Under the pieces are notes generated by a model. It ran no database searches, was not told the DNA's origin, and saw only the letters and a list, made by a program, of their open reading frames with translations. Made by a program: the position numbers and the translations under genes. A stretch of DNA of 64,000 nt from JAFEDN01 sp963832945 (GTDB lineage Bacteria; Pseudomonadota; Gammaproteobacteria; Coxiellales; Coxiellaceae), in NCBI GenBank assembly GCA_963832945.1, contig CAWHVV010000013.1, positions 14,061-78,060 on the forward strand. The letters run 5' to 3'. Every line of letters begins with the position of its first letter. The stretch's first letter is position 1. Shown here piece after piece: positions 9,821 to 20,158 of the stretch.

Positions 9821-10036
9821 TTAGAACTTGCCGGATTGTTTTAAAGCATCCAGGCTCTTCATCAATGAAGTCGGAATAGGAGCTGTGCCTCCAGCCAAAT
9901 TTTTCCATTGATATTCAGGAATATGCGCATCCATAAAAGCTTTTTCAACCAATTTTTCATTATTGATATGAGTTTCGGACATGATTCGTTCAATTACCTG
10001 CTTACGTAGTAAATTGCTTGAGCTTGATTCTGCCAT
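9821..10036 (-). CDS. Small protein with double-glycine leader; candidate NHLM-exported peptide precursor
   Basis: 71 residues, no Cys. Residues 1-50 look like a helical, charged leader that ends in ...WKNLAGG at 49-50. Hydrophobic residues sit at -4 (L), -7 (W) and -12 (I) relative to GG, the pattern recognised by C39 peptidases. The remaining 21-residue core (starting TAPIPTSLMKSL) is cationic and could form an amphipathic helix. The start is clear: GGAGAG lies 8 nt upstream of ATG 10036. It is the last gene of a strand-consistent set encoding a C39 ABC exporter, a second ABC transporter and an HlyD-like protein, and has its own promoter. I do not recognise a named family; the precursor role is inferred from context and leader. 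Confidence 0.7.
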   Translation of the reverse strand: MAESSSSNLLRKQVIERIMSETHINNEKLVEKAFMDAHIPEYQWKNLAGGTAPIPTSLMKSLDALKQSGKF

Positions 10037-10085
10037 TGTTGTATCTCTCCAAAATGATTATTACCCGCGATCTTGTTCCAACTAA

Positions 10086-10113
10086 AATATAGCATACCCG
10101 TCATCAAAAACAA
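10086..10113 (-). promoter_or_regulatory. Promoter for the 71-aa peptide gene
   Basis: On the minus strand: -35 TTGTTT (10108-10113), a 16-nt spacer, and an extended -10 TGCTATATT with hexamer TATATT (10086-10091). Predicted start of transcription is about 40 nt before ATG 10036. This lets the peptide be made independently of the upstream transport genes. Confidence 0.6.
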
Positions 10114-10161
10114 ATTTTAATTAAATTCAATAACTTAAATTATTTTATTTTTGCATTGGTC

Positions 10162-11568
10162 TCATTCCCCCACGTTCTTTCTTAACGTGGGTAGATCGCT
10201 GTAAGTATCCGGTGTCAAAATGGAAATACTGTCGGCAACGTCCAGTTGGGTCTCTTTTCTATTACTAAATCCCCGGGTAAAATCGAGATCGTTAATGATT
10301 GTTTTGCCAATAACGGCGCGCCCATTGCGGCTCAGTATATCCACGGTATGTAATCCCCAAACATCCTGCAAGATATAAGGTTTGCCATCGTACGTGCCTA
10401 TGTATAAAGCTATGTGTCCAGGAAAATGCACCAAAGTAAAAAAGGGTATTCCCTGCTGGGATAATATTTTAATTTTATCTCTGGATGTCATGCCCGCGAG
10501 AGAAATCACTTTACCCATTTTTACCTGTTGCGAAGAATTTCGAGGCAGCCAAATAGCGAATCCCGCCAAAATATCTGAAGTGGTTGCTGAGCAATCACGC
10601 AACTCATAGAGGTCCCCCCACCCATATTGGCCGCCTATAAAATTTCGGGCTACTGACGCAACGTTTTGAGGGTTTGCGGGAATTGGAAAAGAATGAATGT
10701 CGGCATTATTAACCCAAACAGTCATCATTTGCGCCTCCCCATTAGCATCACGCATTGGCATGAGCACTGATGACGTCTGGGATTGCAGGGTCGTGGCGGG
10801 ATAGATCAGCCCGACCCGAAGTTTTGAGATAACCGTATTTTTATCGTTGTAAACCGGCACATTATCCCGAAGAGGTACTATAAAGTTGTGTTTTGTCCAC
10901 TCGGTTATAAATTCTGAATTTACAAAAGCGACATCATCCACTGGAACCCAGCCATAAAAACTGGCGGCGGTGATCAAGTACCAAAGTTTATCTTTTGAGA
11001 GCTGCAATATCCGTACCGGTAACCCCTGGAAAACATAGGTGGCGATCCAATTATCAAATGGATAACCTTCTCCAGCCAGTCTGGGGTTATTATAATCCGG
11101 TAACAATGTGGGAAAAACTCGCACCTGTGTCGTATGGACTATGATGCCGGGCCGATTGATCTGTGGAAAGCCAGTCAGGTCGCCGTCGGCAATAATGTTA
11201 TTCAGGCGCTTGCTGGAAAAAGGATTCGTGGTAAATTCCCAACTGGGATTATGAGTATAGGTCGCAATATCCGCCTGAATCTTGGTTAATGTTTTGGTAA
11301 GGTCAACGTTATCAGATTCGTTCCATGGTGCAAAATAAAGACCCAGAAAAGTTTTGGTTAACTGTGCCTCCTCAATGGATGATACATTCAGCACAGGCTG
11401 GGCCTTTTCGGCATAATGGACGGGGTCCTGATCGATTCTGCTTATTCTTTTTTCTAAAGAAGCGGCTGTACCGAGATGACTGATTCGCCACCAGCACGCT
11501 AAACCCACGATAACGAGCAAAATAATTGCAATGAGTACATAAGCTTTTTTTTGACAATGACACAGCAT
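10162..11568 (-). CDS. SH3/NlpC-P60 cell-wall peptidase, membrane anchored
   Basis: 468 residues. A single N-terminal transmembrane segment (about residues 10-27) precedes an NLPC_P60 stabilising region, SH3-like repeats (about 140-295) and a C-terminal NlpC/P60 domain. The catalytic Cys is C326 in LRDCSATTSDIL and the His is H385 in FPGHIALYIG. Such enzymes cut the gamma-D-Glu to diamino acid link in peptidoglycan. The ATG has GGGAG 7 nt upstream. It follows the ABC genes of the NHLM locus by 11 bp, so it is probably cotranscribed; it could be a cargo, a remodelling enzyme for export, or a self-protection factor. The last is speculation. Confidence 0.85.
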   Translation of the reverse strand: MLCHCQKKAYVLIAIILLVIVGLACWWRISHLGTAASLEKRISRIDQDPVHYAEKAQPVLNVSSIEEAQLTKTFLGLYFAPWNESDNVDLTKTLTKIQADIATYTHNPSWEFTTNPFSSKRLNNIIADGDLTGFPQINRPGIIVHTTQVRVFPTLLPDYNNPRLAGEGYPFDNWIATYVFQGLPVRILQLSKDKLWYLITAASFYGWVPVDDVAFVNSEFITEWTKHNFIVPLRDNVPVYNDKNTVISKLRVGLIYPATTLQSQTSSVLMPMRDANGEAQMMTVWVNNADIHSFPIPANPQNVASVARNFIGGQYGWGDLYELRDCSATTSDILAGFAIWLPRNSSQQVKMGKVISLAGMTSRDKIKILSQQGIPFFTLVHFPGHIALYIGTYDGKPYILQDVWGLHTVDILSRNGRAVIGKTIINDLDFTRGFSNRKETQLDVADSISILTPDTYSDLPTLRKNVGE

Positions 11569-11579
11569 AATTCTTCTCC

Positions 11580-13706
11580 CTAAAATTGTCTTCGGGCCAT
11601 TTGTGCGAATAACCCTGGTTGAGACATAAGTTCGGCGAATGTGCCGGATTGCACAATGAGACCTTTATCTATCACGACAATGCGATCCGCGTTCACGATA
11701 GTACTTAATCGATGTGCCGCGATAATTTGTGTAGCCTGTAGCTGTTTTAAATAATTATGCACAATGGCTTGTGTGGTATTATCCAGTGCGCTGGTCGCCT
11801 CGTCCAGCACGAGAATTTTTGGTTTTTGAGCTAAAGCGCGGGCCAGGATTAAACGCTGGGCTTCCCCTCCCGATAAGGTGATCGCCCCTTCTGTAATTAA
11901 AGTATCCATTTGCATGGGTAAATATTTAATAAATTCGCCCAACCCCACTTTTTCGGCGATTTCCCAAGCTTCTAATCGGGACATTTGCATGGAATTGCCG
12001 GCGATATTGGCGAAAATAGTACCCGGGATTAACGTGCTATTTTGAATCACTACGCCAATTTGTCTGCGAACTGCCGCCAATCTTAAAGTTTTTAAGTTGA
12101 TACCGTTGTAATAAATTTCTCCGGCTTCAGGCTCTTCGAATCCCAATAACAACCGAAATAAGGTTGATTTTCCAGAACCGGAAGGTCCCACTACCGCAAT
12201 GAATTCTCCAGCCCGGATTGATAAAGAAAAATCTTTAAATAGAGGCTGATCATTGGTGTGATAACGAAAGACAATATTCTTCATGACGATGTCGCCGGTG
12301 AGTTCGCCTGGGTCAGCATGACTTATTTCACGCTCAATTTTAGCGGTCAAAACAGTTCGGGATTTTTTCCACAATGGTACAATCCGCCACGTGTCTGACA
12401 ATACGGAAGTCATTCTGAATAAAGTGACGAAAAATAAGGTATAAGCGGCATTAAACGCTACAAAATCTCCAAATGATAATTGACGATTTAACCCTTGTAC
12501 CAGCGCATAGAGCACTAAAGGATTACCCACCGTCATAAAGGCTATTAATATTTCCAGACTCAATTGATGAAACTTCATGTGGAGTTCAGAATGACTGCGT
12601 TTTGCCAATCGCTCAACCCAAAGATCAAAGATTCGAGATGTAGCATTCGTGACTCGTATTTTCGATATACCCAAGATAATTTCTAAAACGAAGCCAATGA
12701 ATTGTCCGAAATGGTAATAAAGTCGCCGCATAAATAGTAACTGGCGAAAGTTAATCAGCAATGCTATCAGTACTATGATTAATGCCAAAACCAATGTCAT
12801 CCCTGCCAATACCGGACTATAATAAAATAACAGTATTACGGTTAGCATTAAGGTAAAACTGTTACCCACAGTCAAAAGCGAAAATCGGGTGACGCTATTT
12901 TGGATATCGCTGATTACGTTAGCTCGAAAGAGTAAGTCGCCGGCGGAAAACCGGCGAAAAAATCGTAATGGAAATTTTAAAATTCTATCCCATATTGCTG
13001 GTCCCATCATGGCTTCCAGCTTAAAACGGATGCGGAGGAGTGTGGCTGTTTGCGCAGCGTTGAATAAAGTAATTACCCACGCATTTATAAAAAGTACTAT
13101 CATGACTTCCCATAATAACGGCAAATCCACATTGGGAATCACAACGTTGAAAAGATATCCCAGTGACACGGGAACAACCAGAGTAAAAAAACTTAAGAAT
13201 ATTTGCGCAGTGGCAAATAATCCGAAATCATTTTTCACTTCAGCTCGCGATAGCGAAAACAAATCTTTCATGCGCCTTATATTCCCTGGCAATGGCGAAT
13301 ATAAATAAAAACCTTGCGGTGACAATTGGGCAGCTATTCTGCCGGAAACGAGTATTCGTCTGCCTCGTTTAATATCTACTAATTGGTAGCCACCAATTTT
13401 TTTGGGTAATAGGACGCAGGCTTCATTTTGATAAAAGCCAATTAAAGCGCCCGCATCTTTTTTCCACCATTCGCCCGAGAAAGATATCTTACGGATGCGC
13501 ACATCAGATGATTCGGCGATTTTTTCGATAAAATCAAATAAATCGCCAGTTTGCGCTAACAATGGCGGTCTGACCAATTTAATTTTTTTACGTTTGGCAA
13601 CAATTTCACAAGCGGCATATATTAAATCATATTCATCGGCAAACATTTCACCCGGAAATTTATGGCGATTTAAAATGGCTTGAAAATTCTTCAGTAAATA
13701 ATTCAT
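11580..13706 (-). CDS. NHLM-type ABC transporter, permease/ATP-binding protein
   Basis: 708 residues. A soluble N-terminal region of about 160 residues is followed by a six-helix ABC exporter domain and a C-terminal ATPase with Walker A GPSGSGKST, signature LSGGEAQR, Walker B ILVLDEATSALD and H-loop AAHRLS. The layout (non-peptidase N-terminus plus exporter) matches the second ABC subunit of NHLM bacteriocin systems. It overlaps the C39 transporter gene by ATGA at 13703-13706, so translation is coupled. The reading frame is intact, unlike its upstream partners. Confidence 0.88.
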   Translation of the reverse strand: MNYLLKNFQAILNRHKFPGEMFADEYDLIYAACEIVAKRKKIKLVRPPLLAQTGDLFDFIEKIAESSDVRIRKISFSGEWWKKDAGALIGFYQNEACVLLPKKIGGYQLVDIKRGRRILVSGRIAAQLSPQGFYLYSPLPGNIRRMKDLFSLSRAEVKNDFGLFATAQIFLSFFTLVVPVSLGYLFNVVIPNVDLPLLWEVMIVLFINAWVITLFNAAQTATLLRIRFKLEAMMGPAIWDRILKFPLRFFRRFSAGDLLFRANVISDIQNSVTRFSLLTVGNSFTLMLTVILLFYYSPVLAGMTLVLALIIVLIALLINFRQLLFMRRLYYHFGQFIGFVLEIILGISKIRVTNATSRIFDLWVERLAKRSHSELHMKFHQLSLEILIAFMTVGNPLVLYALVQGLNRQLSFGDFVAFNAAYTLFFVTLFRMTSVLSDTWRIVPLWKKSRTVLTAKIEREISHADPGELTGDIVMKNIVFRYHTNDQPLFKDFSLSIRAGEFIAVVGPSGSGKSTLFRLLLGFEEPEAGEIYYNGINLKTLRLAAVRRQIGVVIQNSTLIPGTIFANIAGNSMQMSRLEAWEIAEKVGLGEFIKYLPMQMDTLITEGAITLSGGEAQRLILARALAQKPKILVLDEATSALDNTTQAIVHNYLKQLQATQIIAAHRLSTIVNADRIVVIDKGLIVQSGTFAELMSQPGLFAQMARRQF

Positions 13707-15894
13707 TGAATCTCCAGACTCACCAGATCTTTATATAAGCCGCTGCTCTGAATCAAATATTCATGATGGCCTTGCTGAACTATTTTACCTTTGTCAATCA
13801 CCAATATTTGATCGCTGTCGCGAATAGCACTGAGGCGATGAGCGATGATAATCAAAGTACAGTGCTGTTGTTGTAAATTAGTATAAATTTTCTGTTCAAT
13901 CGATCGGGTCCAGAGCCGCTGTCGCCTCATCCAAAATTAATAGCTCCGGCTTTCCAATCAAGGCCCGGGCAATTTCCAGCCGTTGTACTTGACCTCCGCT
14001 AAAATTTTTTCCACCCTCTTCAACCCAGCAATCCAGACCACCGCGTTCACGCACGGTATCGGCTATCTCCGCGACTTTAAGCGCTCGATAAATATCAGTA
14101 TCTGAAATTTGGTGATTCCATAAAGTTAAATTTTCTCGTACCGTAGCGGCGAATAAAAAAATTTGCTGGTCGACCAATCCAATAAATCGCGTTAATTCTG
14201 CGCGTGAAATTTTAGCTAACGGTACACCCTGCACTAAAATTTCTCCAGACCAGGGTGCAAATAACCCACAAATTAATTGAGCGATGCTGGACTTTCCGCC
14301 TCCGGTAGGCCCAACCACGGCGACACGTTCTCCCGCTTTAATCTGCAGCGAAATACCGTCCAAAATAGGCGGCTCCAACCGCGAATAGCCGAACTCAATA
14401 TCACGCAATTGCAAAATAGGTGAATCGGTAGTTGCAGGTAAACTGGTGGCGCTCACTGAATTATTTAATATATGTTCCATTGAATGATTATTGATATCTA
14501 ACATACGCGCAATATTGCCTTTTAATTTATTCACGTGTTCACCGGCTTCCAATAATGCGATCAAAGGTTGGTTAATACTTATCATCAATAATTGCAGAGC
14601 AATTAATCCTCCCGGTGTTAACAAACCCTGTAAAATTAACCAGGACCCTATCGCCAATAAAGCCACGATATTTAAACCCTGTAATAAAACCGGGAGAATT
14701 TTCAGGATTTCTTCGCTAATAAACATGCGTTGTTCACAGCTAATTTTTTGTGCATGAACAGCGGCCCAATAGTTAAAAAACTGATCCTCAACTGCATTGG
14801 CTTTTAAAGTTTCGATAATCTGGATGCCATTCATTTCTATAGCGGATAATTTTCCCGCAGTTTGGGCAAAGCGTTTACTCAAGTCAGAATTGCGCCGGGA
14901 CACAATCCACAACAATAAAAAATTAATCAGTGTCATGACCACATTAATAATCGCCAAAGGGGTACTGAGTAAAAACATCACGGCGGCTAACGCTAACATC
15001 GTTAATAAACCCGCTATATTATCGGTGATTTTTTCTGCGAGAGTATTGGCCAGGTAACTGTGCGCTTCCACGCGTTCAGCGATATCTCCAGAAGCACGCT
15101 GGTGAAAAAAATTTAAAGGTAAATGCAGCAGTCGCCAGAAAAATCTCAAAGTGCCGCTTAATTTTAATTTCATATAAAGACGTATGACATAATAACGTTT
15201 TAACCATGTCAAAGCACCCAACATCAATGCACTCGCCAAACATGGCGAGCAGTAAACCGGGTAGCCAATCGCGCTGGCCGCCCAATAAAATATTATCCAG
15301 AAATATTTTAGTAAAAAAAGCCAGTCCCGCCACAGGCAGGGCCAGAGACAGGGCGACGAAAACAATGTAAAAAAAGCTTCCGCGGGAATCCGTCAGATAT
15401 TGCCATAATAATTTAAATATACCGGGCTCCGCTTTACCACCGGACCGAAAGGCTTCATCCGGGGTCATAAACAACGCTACGCCGGTAAAACTCCGGGAAA
15501 ATTCTTCGATCGTTTCGGTTCGAGGACCTGTGGCGGGATCATTGAGATAAACGCGCTCGCCTTCGAAACCTTCGACAATTAAAAAATGGTTAAATTGCCA
15601 ATAAATAATAAATGGCGGCGGCAGCAGTTGCACATTATCCATAGTTAACTGCAATCCGTGAGCATCCATATTATAGCGGCGTGCCGCTTTGATAATATTG
15701 ATCGCCTTGCTGCCGTCCCGGCTAACGTCACAGGCTTCCCGTACTTCTGAAAGGGGGACATAACGGCCAAAATAAGCCATTATAATGGCTAACGCCACCG
15801 CACCACATTCCGCACTATCCATTTGTAATATTGCCGGTGTTCGCTCACGGTGGGACCTTTTAATTATTTTTTTTAACCGCTGTTTCCATTGCAT
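13703..15894 (-). pseudogene. C39-peptidase ABC exporter (NHLM type), frameshifted twice
   Basis: N-terminal C39 double-glycine peptidase domain with catalytic Cys in DSAECGAVAL, His in FNHFLIVEGF and Asp in YLNDPATG; then an exporter membrane domain and an ATPase (Walker A GPTGGGKSS, signature FSGGQVQRLE, LILDEATAALD, H-loop AHRLSAI). It would cut leaders after GG and export the core peptide. Frames change near 15225 and near 13915, where a GATCGATT sequence looks like a 4-nt insertion in LDPIEQ. Start ATG 15894 lies 6 bp after the HlyD stop. Total length and all motifs match the family, so lesions are few and small. Confidence 0.88.
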
Positions 15895-15899
15895 GATAA

Positions 15900-16443
15900 T
15901 TATCTCGATAGCATTAAAGACAAAGGGGTTTGGCGGCGGGTGGTAATCCGTGCGTCTATTAAGGCGCCGGGGGGTAATGAATTTGACATCCGAACACGCA
16001 GGGTGACAACCGGGCCGGATTGAAGAAAATAGTTGACCAGGCTGGGATTTTTTAAAGTTTCCAGCATTCCCTCCGGGAGTGGCCGGTAAGTTTTCAATAG
16101 AGGTCACTTTGCCAGAAATTCGTTTATATTCCCACTGCTTCTTTACCCCTGGGCTGATATGAACCGTCACTCCAGGATGCAGACCACCGGTTTCCAAGGC
16201 CGAAACATACAGGATAGCCTCATTTTCCGTCAATACTACGCCTTTTCCGCTATATGAGTCACAACACCGCCAAAAAAAATCCACACTATAAATGCCGCCG
16301 CAATCAACCACAAAGCGAGAGCCAGCGCCCAAGCCGAAAGGCGGAGTGACTTGTACAAAATCATCCATAGCTTTAGGCGTGGCAATATATTCTAATGCCT
16401 GTTGCCGAAAAGGAGATTGGGATTCTTTTTTCCCGTTCGCCAT
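15900..16443 (-). pseudogene. Short HlyD-like NHLM secretion protein, frameshifted
   Basis: About 180 codons. An N-terminal cytoplasmic stretch (FRQQALEYIATPKAMDDF), one transmembrane helix (ALALALWLIAAAFIVWIFF, in a shifted frame) and a C-terminal region matching NHLM HlyD proteins (LHPGVTVHISPGVKKQWEY, GKVTSIENLPATP, EGMLETLKNPSLV). The lipoyl and coiled-coil middle section of normal HlyD adaptors is absent. Frame changes near 16310, 16240 and 16080. The ATG overlaps the previous stop as TAATG. It would link the inner-membrane ABC exporter to the periplasm. Confidence 0.75.
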
Positions 16444-16875
16444 TATTCACCTTCTGAATATTCAAGCGACTCACGTAATCGGGCGGCAAGGACGGGGAGT
16501 AATTCGAGAGCGATTTCAGGATATGCCTGCATTTGTGCTTTAAAATCCCAACGTTCGATCATCAGGCATTGTGTTTTTTCCAGAGCGCGCACGGAAGCAG
16601 AATGAGGCTGATCATCAATGACCGAAATTTCGCCAATAATTTCGCCTTTTCCTAATTCTGCGATTAATTTCCGGCGCGGGGTATCGAGTCCCTTAACCAC
16701 TGCCAACTTTACCACTGAGAATAATATAACAACCCAAACCTGGTTGACCTTCCTGAAGAATGAAGTCACCCGAATTAAAAACATGCATTTTCGCCAGTTC
16801 CACCAGACGATAAATAGCCGCCGCACTTAAACGTGAAAATAGCGAGCTACTGGCCAGAAATTCGGTCACATCCAT
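16443..16875 (-). pseudogene. Cyclic-nucleotide-binding-domain protein, frameshifted
   Basis: CRP-type cNMP-binding domain of about 143 codons: MDVTEFLASSSLFSRL, DFILQEGQPGLGCYIILSGKV, then in another frame GKGEIIGEISVIDDQPHSASV. The frame change is near 16700-16730. The Arg that contacts the cyclic phosphate is not evident (HSAS in place of RSA). No DNA-binding helix-turn-helix. Such proteins are common first genes of NHLM export operons. The start at 16875 has AGGA 9 nt upstream. The 1.27-kb repeat element lies about 90 bp upstream and may have displaced the promoter. Confidence 0.75.
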
Positions 16876-16963
16876 GATTTTTTTTCCTATGTTTTCAGCA
16901 TTCTGCCAAAATGTGATCATAACGCAACCCTTCCACAGAGTCCAGATAGTCCAGATCAAATGA

Positions 16964-18233
16964 CAGGCCTATCCCAAGTTTTTTTATATTTTAATCATTG
17001 CCATGTGTATGTGAAAATATGTGGAGAGATAACTAATAGTGATTTAAACCACCTCCGCGGTATTCCCGGCATCCGCCCAAAGGCTCGCAGGATCTTCACT
17101 GCGGGTCCTGTCAGACTCCACTCAGGCCCCGTGCTCGCTACGCGTGATAGCAGGCACATAGCACGGTTAGAAAGATTGTGCCGTGAAGCTATTCAGAGCG
17201 CATGGGTAGAGCCAGTCCGCTTCACTGCGCGCGGGCCTGAGTTCCGTCTGCCACCCGCGCTCATTGCGAATGGGCGGATGGCCGGGGATACCGGCTATGT
17301 GCTACGTCGAAGTTTCCCTCAGGAATGCATCCCTGAAATCAGAGGCGAATCATCTCGCTATCCCAAACCAAAGTAGGGCAATTCAAGTAACGAGTATAAG
17401 GTTTTATCCTTTAACAAGTGCCTTATGTAAAATCATATCTATGATCCCAAAAAAGCGAAAAAACCGAAATTCATCTGTATTTCCTTATAAACCATACCTG
17501 ATTGCATCCCATTCTTAAGCGGCACATTGAATCAATTTTGCCATATTGTCGTCACTGCCTATTAATAGTTTTCGTAAAGTTTTAAGCGCTATTTTTGCAT
17601 TCCCGATTCGATATTCGCAAATTTGTTGGAATTTTTTTAATAGATTCAGTCCAAAACGTCTAATCTGGCAGCCTGTAAAATGACACGGGCATCTGCAACT
17701 ACTCATAAAATATCGTACTTCTCGACTTCCTGACCCCAGAAATACTGGAATAACAGATACTCCCAACAGCGATGATGCTCTTTAGCCGCTCCACTCTTTT
17801 CGATGACTCAACCACTTATTTTTTGGGATAGCGAGATGATTCGCCTCTGATTTCAGGGATGCATTCCTGAAGAAAATTTTGACGTGGCACATAGCGGTAT
17901 TCCCGGCCATCCGCCCATTCGCAATGAGCGCGGGTGGCAGACGGAACTCAGGCCGCGCGCGCAGTGAAGCGGACAGGCTCCACTCATGCGCTCTGAATAG
18001 CTCCGCTGCACAATCTCTCTAACCGTGCTATGCGCCTGCTATCACGCGTAGCGAGCACGGGGCCTGAGTGGGAGTCTGACAGGACCCGCAGTGAAGATCC
18101 TGCCGAGCCTTTGGGCGGATGCCGGGAATACCGCGGAGGGGGTTTAAATGATTATTTAGTTATCTCTATACACACTTTCGCAAGGGCATGATGACTGAAT
18201 GATTAAAATATAAAAAAACTTGGGACAGGCCTG
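16964..18233. mobile_element. 1.27-kb inverted-arm transposable element with 10-bp target duplication
   Basis: Bounded by CAGGCCTATCCCAAG and the inverse of CAGGCCTGTCCCAAG, and flanked by direct repeats GATCAAATGA (16954-16963 and 18234-18243). Two inverted arms of about 400 bp (about 16964-17367 and 17822-18233), roughly 90% identical, surround a 450-bp AT-rich centre. The centre holds an 83-codon minus-strand open frame (17515-17766), perhaps a transposase remnant; I do not recognise it. The arms are GC-rich and unlike the neighbours. No other gene is seen in this 1.3-kb stretch. It separates the NHLM operon from the sugar operon. Confidence 0.8.
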
Positions 18234-18309
18234 GATCAAATGATCAAATTTGTTCCCGCTTAAGATTTATGGCATTATATTTCTTTGGGACTTTCAAAGG
18301 ATTTTTGAT

Positions 18310-19303
18310 ATGCGAAATATGCGTTGCCTGGTTACGGGTTGTGCGGGGTTTATTGGAAGTCAAGTTGGTGGATCGGTTATTAGAAAATGGGAACGAAGTC
18401 ATCGGCATTGATAATTTTTCCACCGGTTTTGAGCATTTTTTAGAAAATGCATTTTCCTCTAAAAAATTTACATTGGCCCGAGGCGATTTACTGGATCAAA
18501 ATTTCCTGAAAAAGACCATGGTGGATTTCGATATTGTATTTCACCTGGCTGCCAACGCCGATGTGCGTTTCGGTACTCATCATCCTCACAAAGATTTGCA
18601 ACAAAATACCCTAGCCACATTTAACGTTTTGGAAGCCATGCGTATCAACAATGCGAAAAAAATTGTTTTCTCCTCAACTGGCTCTGTTTATGGTGAAGCT
18701 CCGGTGATACCGACTCCTGAATCAGCTTTCTTTCCAGTTCAGACCTCTCTCTATGGAGCTTCCAAGTTAGCAGCCGAAGGCTTAATCCAGGCCTACTGCG
18801 AGGGATTTAATTTTCAGGCTTATATATTCAGATTTGTGTCCATACTGGGAGAACGCTACACCCATGGCCACGTTTTCGATTTTTATAAAAAATTATTAAA
18901 AGATCCAGGCCGTTTAGAAATATTGGGGAATGGCCAACAAAAAAAATCGTACTTATATATTCAGGATTGTATCGATGCGATTTTCCTCGCGCTGGAAAAA
19001 GCTCACAGTGCGGTGAACATTTTTAATTTGGGCACGAATGAATACTGCCAGGTCAATCAATCCATTGACTGGATTTGTGAGCAATTACAGTTAAATCCGC
19101 AAAGAATTTATTCCGGAGGAGAAAAAGGCTGGATCGGCGATAATCCATTTATTTTTCTGGATTGTTCCCATATCCGCAAATTAGGCTGGCAACCCAAACG
19201 GAATATTCGTGAAAGTGTTATCGCCACACTGAATTTTCTCCAAAAAAATCCGCAATTACTGGTAGAACGTTCCGATGAAGTAGAGAAAATCCTGTGCAAC
19301 TAG
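18310..19303 (+). CDS. NAD-dependent nucleotide-sugar epimerase/dehydratase
   Basis: Extended SDR of about 330 residues. NAD-binding TGCAGFIGS at the N-terminus, FSSTGSVYGE and the catalytic YGASK are present. GalE/WbpP-like family; exact substrate unknown. The correct N-terminus (ATG 18310, AAAGGA 9 nt upstream) is out of frame with the body because of one extra G at about 18364; the uninterrupted frame begins upstream at 18269 but lacks the glycine motif. The stop overlaps the next gene by 10 nt. First gene of the sugar operon. Confidence 0.85.
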
Positions 19304-20154
19304 CGGGACGTAAAGCCATCATTACCGGAGCCAGTCAGGGGTTTGGCCTGGCGGTGGCTGCAGCCTTTTTAAAACAGGGCGCAGCGGTAACTTTGTGCGC
19401 CCGTCAAAATAAAAATTTAGAAACAGCCGTCGCTGATTTAAAAAAAACCTTTTCTGATTCGACAATTGCCAGCGTTTGCGCCGACGTCTCCAAACCGAAG
19501 GACGTCGAACGACTCATACAAACCGCAGATCAACAGATGGGTGGCATTAATGTCATTGTCTCCAACGCAGGCGTTCACGGAGCCAAGGGAACCCTTGATA
19601 CCGTTGACTGGGAAGAATGGTCTCATGCCATCGATATCAATCTAAAAGGCACTGTTCTGGTTTGCAAATTTGCCCTGCCCTATATAAAAAAAAATGGCTA
19701 TGGAAAAATAATTTTACTATCCGGAGGCGGCGCTACCAAACCCATGCCCTGTTTGAGCGCATACGCCGCCTCAAAAGCCGCCGTTGTCCGGTTTGGTGAA
19801 ACGCTAGCGATGGAAGTTAAAAATTTCAATATTGATGTTAATTCAGTGGCTCCCGGCGCCATGAATACCCGCTTACTGGACGATGTCCTCGCCGCCGGTC
19901 CCGACAAAATCGGCGAGGAATTCTTTCTGCAATTATTAAAACAAAAAGCGGAAGGAGGCGCTCCTTTATCTAAAGGCGCTGATTTATGTGTGTACCTGGC
20001 TTCTAATGCCAGTAATGGCATTACTGGCAAATTGATTAGCGCCATTTGGGATCCCTGGGAAAAACTTTCTGCTTTTAAAGAGCAATTACACAATTCGGAT
20101 ATTTTTACCTTGCGGCGAATTATTCCCACCGACCGCGGTGAGAGCTGGAACTAA
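19294..20154 (+). CDS. Short-chain dehydrogenase/reductase
   Basis: Classical SDR of 286 residues: TGASQGFGLAVA cofactor loop, SNAGVHG, and the catalytic YAASK with Ser in LLSGGGA. It starts with GTG at 19294, overlapping the epimerase stop, which suggests translational coupling. Probably reduces or oxidises a sugar intermediate of the cluster; the substrate cannot be read from sequence. Confidence 0.88.
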   Translation: MQLAGRKAIITGASQGFGLAVAAAFLKQGAAVTLCARQNKNLETAVADLKKTFSDSTIASVCADVSKPKDVERLIQTADQQMGGINVIVSNAGVHGAKGTLDTVDWEEWSHAIDINLKGTVLVCKFALPYIKKNGYGKIILLSGGGATKPMPCLSAYAASKAAVVRFGETLAMEVKNFNIDVNSVAPGAMNTRLLDDVLAAGPDKIGEEFFLQLLKQKAEGGAPLSKGADLCVYLASNASNGITGKLISAIWDPWEKLSAFKEQLHNSDIFTLRRIIPTDRGESWN

Positions 20155-20158
20155 TTTT

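Noticed and set aside
16960..17518. Open frames of 138 and 84 codons in the left arm of the 1.27-kb element
   Set aside because: They run through the GC-rich inverted arm, have no start site and no protein resemblance; the same sequence inverted lies at 17.8-18.2 kb.
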